Assembly: GCF_040409955.1 (NCBI RefSeq)
Contig: NZ_CP123385.1
Location: 62,001-126,000 of the forward strand
Direction of reading: 5' to 3'
DNA length: 64,000 nucleotides
DNA from: Salipiger sp. H15
GTDB taxonomy: Bacteria > Pseudomonadota > Alphaproteobacteria > Rhodobacterales > Rhodobacteraceae
Each line of letters starts with the position of its first letter. The first letter of the stretch is position 1. The notes under the pieces are model-generated. The model made no database searches. It was not told the DNA's origin and saw only the letters and a program-made list of their open reading frames with translations. A program made the translations under genes and the position numbers. This document shows positions 57,815-64,000 of the stretch, in pieces.

Positions 57815-59068
57815 TCAGTGCGCGACGGCGGCGGCCGCCGCTTCGTCGATCAGCCGGCCGGTGCGGAAGCGGTCGAGCGTGAAGGGGGCGTTGATCGGGT
57901 GCGGCTCGTCCTTGGCGATGGTCCAGGCGAAGACATGCGCCGAGCCCGGCGTGGCCTTGAAGCCGCCCGTCCCCCAGCCGCAGTTGACGTAGAGGTTCTT
58001 GACCGGCGTCTTGCCGATGATCGGCGAACGGTCCGGCGTGTTGTCGGTGATCCCCGCCCATTTGCGCAGCATCCGCATGCGGTTGAAGATCGGGAAGACC
58101 TCGGAGATCGCGGCAATGGTATGCTCGATCAGCGGCAGCCCGCCGCGCTGGCTGTAGCTGACGTACTGGTCGGTGCCGCTGCCGATCACCAGCTCACCCT
58201 TGTCGGACTGGCTGCAATAGGCGTGCACGGCGTTCGACATGACCACGCAGGGGAAGACCGGCTTCACCGGCTCGCTCACAAGCGCCTGCAGCGGCATGCT
58301 CTCGAGCGGCAGGCGGACATCGGCGGTCGCCATCACCTGCGTGTTGTGACCCGAGGCCGAGACCGCGACCTTTTTCGCCTTGATGAAGCCCTTCTCGGTG
58401 TCGACCCCGGCGACCGAGCCGTCGGGGTTGCGGCGGATCGCGGTCACCGCGCAGTTCTGGATGATGTCGACGCCGCGTGCCGCCGCGCCCCGGGCATAGC
58501 CCCAGGCCACCGCGTCATGCCGCGCCGTGCCCGCCCGCTCCTGCAGCGCGCCGCCCATCACCGGGTAGCGCGAGGTCTTGGAGATGTTGATCGGCGGGCA
58601 GTACTCCTTGCACTCCTCCGGCGTCAGCCAGCGGTTGTCGACGCCGTTGAGCCGGTTGGCATGCACGTGGCGCTTGAAGCTCTGCACGTCATGCACGGTA
58701 TGCGCGAGCATGAGGCAGCCGCGGTTCGAGTACATGACGTTGTAGTTCAGCTCCTGGCTGAGGGTCTGCCAGAGGTCGACCGAGTGGTCGAAGAGCCGCG
58801 CGCTCTCGTCGTAGAGGTAGTTCGAGCGGATGATCGTGGTGTTGCGCCCGGTGTTGCCGCCGCCGAGCCAGCCCTTGTCGATCACCGCCACGTTGGTGAT
58901 GCCGTGCTGCGTCGCGAGGTAGTAGGCCGCCCCGAGCCCGTGCCCGCCGGCGCCGACGATGACCACGTCATACTCGGCCTTCGGCTGGCTGTCCGGCCAC
59001 TGCTCGGTCCAGTTCCTGTGACCGGTGACGGCGTTCTTGAGAAGGGAAAAGGCGTTGAACCGCGTCAT
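57815..59068 (-). CDS. soxB: Sarcosine oxidase beta subunit
   Basis: The protein has 417 residues from ATG 59068. FAD motif EYDVVIVGAGGHGLGAAYYL and the flavin-linked region GNTGRNTTIIRSNYLYDESA are present; RAGTARHDAVAWGYARGAAA contains the His expected to hold covalent FMN. The end NLYVNCGWGTGGFKATPGSA matches the family. It oxidises sarcosine to glycine with release of peroxide. It is first in soxBDAG-purU. Confidence 0.95.
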   Translation of the reverse strand: MTRFNAFSLLKNAVTGHRNWTEQWPDSQPKAEYDVVIVGAGGHGLGAAYYLATQHGITNVAVIDKGWLGGGNTGRNTTIIRSNYLYDESARLFDHSVDLWQTLSQELNYNVMYSNRGCLMLAHTVHDVQSFKRHVHANRLNGVDNRWLTPEECKEYCPPINISKTSRYPVMGGALQERAGTARHDAVAWGYARGAAARGVDIIQNCAVTAIRRNPDGSVAGVDTEKGFIKAKKVAVSASGHNTQVMATADVRLPLESMPLQALVSEPVKPVFPCVVMSNAVHAYCSQSDKGELVIGSGTDQYVSYSQRGGLPLIEHTIAAISEVFPIFNRMRMLRKWAGITDNTPDRSPIIGKTPVKNLYVNCGWGTGGFKATPGSAHVFAWTIAKDEPHPINAPFTLDRFRTGRLIDEAAAAAVAH

Positions 59069-59242
59069 GGGCAGGCCCCCGGCTGTGGTGAGTTCTGGGG
59101 ATCCTTGGTAGGTCATCCGGTGCGCAGGTATATGAAGATTTGCGCCACCCCGGCTGAACCGAAGCGTCACGGGACGGATTTCCGACGCCGCGCGGCAGCC
59201 TCTTTTCAGCCGCGCGCAGTTCTTGTAGAATTCCGCCAGATC

Positions 59243-60283
59243 ATGAAGAATTCCGCCATGCCGCCCAGCCCGTCCCAGAAACGCCTGCGTGTCGCCTTCC
59301 TGCTTGCGGGGCGCTTCACCCTGTCGGCCTTTGCCAATTTCGTCGACGTGCTGCGCCTTGCCGCCGACGAGGCCGACAAGTCGCGCCCGATCCTCTGCGA
59401 CTGGACCGTGCTGTCGGACACACTGGGCCCGGTGCGCTCGAGCTGCGGCGTGCGGGTGCAGCCCGACACACGGCTGCGCAACGCCGGGAGCTACGACTAC
59501 CTCGTGGTGGTGGGCGGGCTGATCAGCGACGAGGTGGCGCTGAGCCCGGCCGAGCTTGCCTTCCTCAAGCGGCAGGCGGCGGCGGGGGTGCCGGTGGTGG
59601 GGCTCTGCACCGGGGTGTTCATCCTGCAGGAACTGGGGCTGCTCAAGGGCTACCGCTGCTGCGTGAGCTGGTTCCACCACCAGGATTTCATCGACCGGTT
59701 CGAGGCGGAAACCCCGGTCTCGGACCAGATCTTCGTCGTCGACCGCGACCGGCTGACCTGCTCGGGCGGGCATGGCGCGGCGCATCTCGCGGCCTTCCTC
59801 GTGCAGCGCCACATCGGCCAGTCGGCGGCGATCAAGAGCCTCAACATCATGATGATCGACGAGGCGATGAGCGGCGAGAAGGCGCAGCCCGGGCAGGCGC
59901 TCACCCGGCGCGCCAGCGACGAGCTGGTAAAGCGCGCGGTGCTGCGGATGCAGCAGCACATCGAGGTGCCGAAACCGATCGACGAGCTGGCGCGCGAGCT
60001 GGGCGTGGGGCGGCGCACGCTGGAACGGCGCTTCCTTGCGGACCTGCGGCAGACCCCGCTCAAGGCCTACATGGAGCTGCGGCTCGAGCGCGCGCTGATC
60101 CGGCTGCGCAGCACCGAGGCCTCGGTCACCGAGGTGGCGCTGGCCTGCGGCTTCTGCGACGGGCCGCACCTGTCGCGCACGCTGAAGGCCGAGCGCGGCG
60201 TGACCCCGGTCGAGTACCGCAAGGCGCAGGCCGGGGCCGATCCGGAGCTGGCCGTGGGCGTGCTGCTGCCGCGGGCGGACTGA
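59243..60283 (+). CDS. GATase1-like AraC-family regulator (GbdR/GlxA type)
   Basis: The protein has 346 residues from ATG 59243; a second ATG at 59258 is also possible. The N-terminal DJ-1/PfpI-like domain (KRLRVAFLLAGRFTLSAFAN, YLVVVGGLISDEVALSPAEL, VVGLCTGVFILQELGLL) is followed by an AraC HTH (ELARELGVGRRTLERRFLAD, VTEVALACGFCDGPHLSRTL). This architecture is shared by GbdR, which activates betaine and dimethylglycine catabolism in Pseudomonas. It is divergent from soxB, so it is a good candidate activator of the sarcosine operon. Confidence 0.85.
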   Translation: MKNSAMPPSPSQKRLRVAFLLAGRFTLSAFANFVDVLRLAADEADKSRPILCDWTVLSDTLGPVRSSCGVRVQPDTRLRNAGSYDYLVVVGGLISDEVALSPAELAFLKRQAAAGVPVVGLCTGVFILQELGLLKGYRCCVSWFHHQDFIDRFEAETPVSDQIFVVDRDRLTCSGGHGAAHLAAFLVQRHIGQSAAIKSLNIMMIDEAMSGEKAQPGQALTRRASDELVKRAVLRMQQHIEVPKPIDELARELGVGRRTLERRFLADLRQTPLKAYMELRLERALIRLRSTEASVTEVALACGFCDGPHLSRTLKAERGVTPVEYRKAQAGADPELAVGVLLPRAD

Positions 60284-60294
60284 GGCGCGGATGG

Positions 60295-60366
60295 CCTGTC
60301 CCCGCGGGGACAGGTGCGCGGCCCGAGGTGAAAGGCGCGCCCTGCCCCTCCCAAGACAGGGCGCGC
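60295..60366. terminator. Two hairpins between the GbdR-like gene and prpE
   Basis: A 20-base perfect palindrome at 60295-60314 (CCTGTCCCC/GGGGACAGG arms) and a 10-base stem GCGCGCCCTG/CAGGGCGCGC (60335-60344, 60357-60366) with a 12-base loop lie in the 105-base gap of two convergent genes. T-runs are weak. They are probably termination or mRNA-end structures. Confidence 0.6.
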
Positions 60367-60388
60367 GACGCCGGAAGGGCCTGCCGTG

Positions 60389-62287
60389 TCAGGCGGGCTC
60401 CTTGGCGTATCCCAGCGGCATCACCGCCTCGCGGATCTCGCCGAGCACGGCGGGATCGTCGATCGTCGCGGGGGTCTTGAACTCGGCGCCGTCGGCGATC
60501 TTGACCATGGTGGCGCGCAGGATCTTGCCCGAGCGGGTCTTTGGCAGGCGGTCCACCACGGTGCAGAGCTTGAACGCCGCGACCGGGCCGATCTGGTCGC
60601 GCACGAGGTTCACCGCCTCGCGGACCACCTCGTCATGCGGGCGGTCGCAGCCGGCGTTGAGGCAGAGGAACCCCATGGGCAGCTGGCCCTTGAGCGCGTC
60701 GCTGACCCCGATCACCGCGCATTCGGCGACGTCGGGATGGTTCGACAGAACCTCCTCCATCGCGCCGGTCGAGAGGCGGTGGCCCGCGACGTTGATCACG
60801 TCATCGGTGCGCGACATGATGTAGAGATAGCCGTCCGCATCCTTCATCCCCGCGTCGCCGGTCTCGTAATAGCCGGGGAAATGCGTGAGGTAGGCCTTGC
60901 GGAAACGGTCCTCGGCGTTCCACAGCGTCGGCAGCGTGCCCGGCGGCAGCGGCAGCTTGATCGCGATGGCGCCAAGCTCGCCGTCCTTCACCTCGTGCCC
61001 TCCCTCGTCGAGGATGCGCACGTCGTAGCCCGGCATCGGCACCGAGGGCGAGCCGAGCTTGACCGGCAGTTCCTCGATCCCCAGCGGGTTGGCGGCGATG
61101 GCAAAGCCGGTCTCGGTCTGCCACCAGTGGTCGATCACCGGCACGCCCAGCTGTTTCTGCGCCCACTGGATGGTGTCGGGGTCGGCGCGCTCGCCGGCGA
61201 GGTAGACGGCGTTGAGGCAGGAAAGGTCGTATTTCGTGACGAACTCGCCCTTCGGATCCTCGCGCTTCACCGCGCGGAAGGCGGTGGGCGCGGTGAAGAA
61301 GCTCTTCACCTTGTGCTCGGAGATCACCCGCCAGAAGGTGCCCGCGTCGGGCGTGCCGATCGGCTTGCCCTCGAAGACGATCGTGGTGTTGCCGTGGATC
61401 AGCGGCGCGTAGCAGATGTAGCTGTGACCGACGACCCAGCCCACGTCCGAGGCGGCCCAGAAGCGGTCGCCGGGCTCGACGTTGTAGATGTTCTTCATCG
61501 TCCAGTCGAGCGCCACGAGGTGCCCGCCGGTGTGGCGGACGACGCCCTTGGGCTGGCCGGTGGTGCCCGAGGTGTAGAGGATGTAGGCCGGGTGGTTGCC
61601 CTCGACCGGCACGCAATCCGCCGGGGCGACGCCGTACTGGAAGCCGTGCCAGTTCACGTCGCGCCCGGGGGTCAGCTCGGCCACCTCCTGCTCGCGCTGG
61701 AAGATGACGCAGAAGTCGGGCTTGTGGGTCGCGAGGTCGATCGCCCCGTCGAGCAGCGGCTTGTAATGCACCACCCGGTTCGGCTCGAGCCCGCAGGAGG
61801 CGGCGATGATGCACTTGGGCTTGGCGTCGTCGATGCGCACGGCGAGCTCGTTCGCGGCAAAGCCGCCGAAGACCACCGAGTGGATCGCGCCGAGCCGGGC
61901 GCAGGCGAGCATCGCCTCCAGCGCCTCGGGGATCATCGGCATGTAGATGATGACGCGGTCCCCCTTCTCCACCCCCTTCGCCCGCAGCGCGCCCGCCAGC
62001 GTGGCGACGCGGTTGCGCAGCTCGACATAGGTGATCTCGCGCTTGGTGTGGGTGATCGGGCTGTCCCAGATGATCGCCACCTGCTCGCCCCGGCCATTCT
62101 CGACATGGCGGTCGACGGCGTTCCAGCAGGTGTTGGTCATCCCGTCGGAGAACCACTCGAACATGCCATCGCCCTTGTCGAAGAGCGCCCTGGAGGGGGC
62201 CTTGTCCCAGTCGATCGCCTCGGCGGCCTGCATCCAGAACCCCTCGGGGTCGGTTGCCCAGCTGTCGTAGATGTCCTTGTAGCCCAT
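60389..62287 (-). CDS. prpE: Propionyl-CoA synthetase (acyl-CoA synthetase)
   Basis: The protein has 632 residues from ATG 62287 with GGAGGAGG upstream. It is an AMP-forming ligase: YILYTSGTTGQPKGVVRHTG, VYLAGERADPDTIQWAQ, HFPGYYETGDAGMKDADGYL and the catalytic Lys in LPKTRSGKILRATMVKI. The WWQTETGFAIAANPLG segment and the length match PrpE. It activates propionate to propionyl-CoA. Four TTTGCAAA-type boxes lie upstream and support regulation by a short-chain-fatty-acid regulator. Acetate could be an alternative substrate. Confidence 0.9.
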   Translation of the reverse strand: MGYKDIYDSWATDPEGFWMQAAEAIDWDKAPSRALFDKGDGMFEWFSDGMTNTCWNAVDRHVENGRGEQVAIIWDSPITHTKREITYVELRNRVATLAGALRAKGVEKGDRVIIYMPMIPEALEAMLACARLGAIHSVVFGGFAANELAVRIDDAKPKCIIAASCGLEPNRVVHYKPLLDGAIDLATHKPDFCVIFQREQEVAELTPGRDVNWHGFQYGVAPADCVPVEGNHPAYILYTSGTTGQPKGVVRHTGGHLVALDWTMKNIYNVEPGDRFWAASDVGWVVGHSYICYAPLIHGNTTIVFEGKPIGTPDAGTFWRVISEHKVKSFFTAPTAFRAVKREDPKGEFVTKYDLSCLNAVYLAGERADPDTIQWAQKQLGVPVIDHWWQTETGFAIAANPLGIEELPVKLGSPSVPMPGYDVRILDEGGHEVKDGELGAIAIKLPLPPGTLPTLWNAEDRFRKAYLTHFPGYYETGDAGMKDADGYLYIMSRTDDVINVAGHRLSTGAMEEVLSNHPDVAECAVIGVSDALKGQLPMGFLCLNAGCDRPHDEVVREAVNLVRDQIGPVAAFKLCTVVDRLPKTRSGKILRATMVKIADGAEFKTPATIDDPAVLGEIREAVMPLGYAKEPA

Positions 62288-62406
62288 GGTGCCTCCTCCT
62301 TGCGCCGTCTCTCCACAGCGGTGCGCAATTTGATACGGCTCCGGACCCGCCCCGGGCAAGTCCGTTACCGCGCACAGGGACAGAAGGACGCAGGAGTTTG
62401 CTGTTT

Positions 62407-62486
62407 TTTGCGAAACCTCGGCGAAGAAATTTTGCAAAGCCCGCGGAACTGCAAATTCTTCTGCAAATCTGAAGATTTTTTGCAAA
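62407..62486. promoter_or_regulatory. TTTGCAAA box cluster upstream of prpE (ScfR/PccR type)
   Basis: TTTGCAAA occurs exactly at 62431-62438 and 62479-62486. A variant TTTGCGAAA lies at 62407-62415, and half sites CTGCAAAT at 62449-62456 and 62461-62468. This box is the known target of RamB/PccR-type short-chain fatty acyl regulators controlling propionyl-CoA metabolism. The cluster is 120-200 bases before the prpE start. Regulator not encoded in the window. Confidence 0.7.
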
Positions 62487-62772
62487 ATTCCCGAGAATCG
62501 GCGGCGCATTTCGGGACGAGAAACCCGTCATGATTCCTGACCAATTCCGACCCATTCCATCTCTATTGATTTCAAATCTGTAACAAACTGTCCGTTATCT
62601 AAAATGGTTATTTCAGAATCACGATTGCGGGTGCACGATTTTTAAAAAAGGAGGAAATCCGTTTTAAGTCTCGGCATTTGCCACCTCGGTGAATATTTGC
62701 TCCGTCGAGCAATTTCCCCAACTAAGAGCATTTGCTCAAAATAAAAAATAATATGAGGGTCGGGCAACACAC
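62487..62772. other. AT-rich intergenic stretch before the Hint gene
   Basis: This segment has no gene that I can support. It is much more A/T-rich than the surrounding DNA, with runs of A and T (for example around 62640-62650 and 62735-62752). It probably holds the promoter of the Hint-domain gene and may be a silenced or recently acquired segment. An AAAGGAGGAAAT string near 62646 is not followed by a start codon. Confidence 0.6.
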
Positions 62773-63741
62773 ATGGCACAGGAAGATATTCAGGTCACCC
62801 CCTACAACGGCTCGGTCGCGGCAGCCGACCTCTTGGGGTCAGAACGGAATCTGCTGATTTCGAACTTCGGCAGCCCGACGACAGGAACATTGGAGGACGG
62901 CGATGGCATCCTCGGCTCCGGCGATGACGGAGCGACGACTTTCAACGGCTCGCCAGTTACTTACATCGGGAGCGGCACGGTAACCCCGGGCATCGACCTT
63001 GGCATTCTCGGCGTCTCTCTCGGCACACCGGTGGATGTCGTCGTCTTCAAGGCCGGTGGCGACACCTATTTCCACTACCCCGCGGGCGAGCCGAACCTTC
63101 TTGGAAACGTATTTCTTGTCGTAGATATCGACGCGACCCCCTATACGATCTTCACCCCGCTGTGCTTCACGCATGGCACGGAAATACGTACGCCGACAGG
63201 CCACCGGCCGATCGAGTCGTTGAGCGCCGGGGATTGGGTCATGGATATCCACGGCGACCGGCAGGTGATCGAGTGGATCGGGAAGACAACGCTGCGCATT
63301 CCCGACCGTCCCGAGTATCGCAAGTGGCATCCGGTGAGGGTTGCGGCGAATGTCTTTGGCCGCGGTGTCCCCTATCGTCCGACCTGGCTGTCGCAGCAGC
63401 ACCGCGTGCTGGTGCGCTCGGCGCTGAATGAGCTCTACTTCGATGAAGCGGACTGCCTTGCGCCCATTGTCCGGCTGGCGGACGGCAAGAACATCCGCAT
63501 CGACCGCACGGTCACCGAGGTGACATATTTCCACATCCTCTGCGCAGAGCACAAAGTGCTGAGCGCCAACGGCATGCCCGCAGAGAGCCTGCACCTCGGA
63601 CAAGTTGCGCGCTGCGGCGTGGAGCGGGCGGCCTTCGGGGAATTCGAGATCGAGGAGGAGATCGCCAGCGTACCAGCCGCTGCGCCGATCCTGCGCGGCT
63701 TCGAGGCGCGTCTCCTCGCCGGGCAGTACGAGCAGGTCTGA
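62773..63741 (+). CDS. Hint-domain protein (Hedgehog/intein-type) of unknown function
   Basis: The protein has 322 residues. Residues 1-128 have a Gly/Asp/Thr-rich beta character without a signal peptide. From residue 131 the Hint domain begins: PLCFTHGTEIRTPTGHRPIE with Cys 131, SLSAGDWVMDIHGDRQVIEW, then SQQHRVLVRSALN with His 210 and AEHKVLSANGMPAESLHL near the end. The motif Asn-Cys of inteins at the C-terminus is missing, so it could only self-cleave rather than splice. This protein class is frequent in Rhodobacterales. The 5' region is AT-rich. Confidence 0.8.
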   Translation: MAQEDIQVTPYNGSVAAADLLGSERNLLISNFGSPTTGTLEDGDGILGSGDDGATTFNGSPVTYIGSGTVTPGIDLGILGVSLGTPVDVVVFKAGGDTYFHYPAGEPNLLGNVFLVVDIDATPYTIFTPLCFTHGTEIRTPTGHRPIESLSAGDWVMDIHGDRQVIEWIGKTTLRIPDRPEYRKWHPVRVAANVFGRGVPYRPTWLSQQHRVLVRSALNELYFDEADCLAPIVRLADGKNIRIDRTVTEVTYFHILCAEHKVLSANGMPAESLHLGQVARCGVERAAFGEFEIEEEIASVPAAAPILRGFEARLLAGQYEQV

Positions 63742-63748
63742 AAGAAAG

Positions 63749-63775
63749 GTCGCGGCAGGCAGGGCCCGCCGCGAC
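63749..63775. terminator. Hairpin between the Hint gene and malic enzyme gene
   Basis: GTCGCGGC (63749-63756) pairs with GCCGCGAC (63768-63775), loop 11 bases. On the minus strand it is followed by CTTTCTTTC, so it fits a terminator for the malic enzyme gene; convergent genes meet here. Confidence 0.6.
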
Positions 63776-63785
63776 TCGGCAGATG

Positions 63786-64000
63786 TCAGCCGTAATGCGC
63801 GACCGGGGTGCCCGCGACGGCGGCCATGTTGAGCAGCCCGCGCGCGGTGATCGAGGGGGTCACGATATGGGCCCGGTTGCCCATTCCCATGAGGATCGGC
63901 CCGACCTCGAGCCCGCCCGCCTTGACCTTGAGGATGTTGCGCACGCCCGAGGCGGCGTCGGCCTCGGCGAAGACCAGCACGTTCGCCGCACCCTGCATCC
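63786..64000 (-). CDS. maeB: NADP-dependent malic enzyme, C-terminal end (cut by window edge)
   Basis: The last 71 codons are visible. The segments MQGAANVLVFAEADAASGVR, NILKVKAGGLEVGPILMGMG and NRAHIVTPSITARGLLNMAA match the phosphotransacetylase-like C-terminal domain of the large alphaproteobacterial malic enzymes (MaeB). The protein decarboxylates malate to pyruvate with NADP. The N-terminal part is outside the window. A stand-alone phosphotransacetylase is a weaker alternative. Confidence 0.82.
   Translation of the reverse strand, partial: MQGAANVLVFAEADAASGVRNILKVKAGGLEVGPILMGMGNRAHIVTPSITARGLLNMAAVAGTPVAHYG

Noticed and set aside
1..64000. CRISPR arrays, rRNA genes, insertion sequences
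   Set aside because: No regularly spaced direct repeats, rRNA segments or transposase-like proteins were seen.

Overview
The window is high-GC alphaproteobacterial chromosome. The choXWV-betIBA cluster, the four-subunit sarcosine oxidase, the Hint-domain protein and the TTTGCAAA boxes in front of prpE all point to a Rhodobacteraceae member of the Roseobacter/Salipiger kind. Genus cannot be fixed from sequence reading alone.

Positions 1 to about 26,500 are most of an HK97-type siphophage prophage that runs off the left edge. Late genes are on the minus strand. In transcription order from position 12,390 leftwards they are: HNH nuclease, small and large terminase, portal, ClpP-like protease, HK97 capsid, a small adaptor, three unexpected glycan-type enzymes (a GT42/DUF115-like protein, a DXD glycosyltransferase and a SAM methyltransferase) interleaved with head-tail connectors, tail tube, a G/GT tail-assembly chaperone pair with a classic G GGA AAC slippery site, and the tape measure (cut by the edge). 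Upstream of these, also on the minus strand, are a NusG-like protein, a candidate replication initiator with a DnaA-box/palindrome region, a protein made of four tandem helix-turn-helix units, a CII-like protein and a Cro-position gene. The switch at 18.2-18.8 kb carries five copies of a GTGCCAANTGGCAC operator around a short repressor gene. The plus-strand arm (18.9-26.4 kb) holds small coupled genes, a DnaN-type sliding clamp, a GapR/DUF2312 protein, a C5 cytosine methyltransferase with a seven-unit repeat, zinc-ribbon proteins and the integrase. A WYL-TerB gene sits in opposite orientation inside the early minus-strand region. Lysis and tail-tip genes are not in the window.

The prophage has interrupted an arylsulfatase gene. 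Only its C-terminal part remains, at 26.5-28.35 kb. From there on the DNA is ordinary host chromosome: a tannase/feruloyl-esterase-like enzyme; a LacI-controlled operon joining a spermidine/putrescine-type ABC importer to a nucleoside hydrolase and adenine deaminase, so probably purine salvage; an Mla/MCE lipid-transport operon with STAS-MlaE fusion; the choline importer choVWX; betI-betB-betA; a GH25 lysozyme lipoprotein; the methionine importer metNIQ; purU; soxBDAG with a divergent GbdR-like regulator; prpE; the Hint protein; and the C-terminus of a malic enzyme.

The host half reads as osmolyte and one-carbon metabolism. Choline is imported (ChoXWV) and oxidised to glycine betaine (BetA, BetB) under BetI. 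Sarcosine, formed from betaine by demethylation steps not encoded here, is oxidised by SoxBDAG to glycine plus a folate-bound one-carbon unit. PurU returns formyl-folate to free tetrahydrofolate and formate.

All calls come from reading the sequence and recognising families. No database search was possible.
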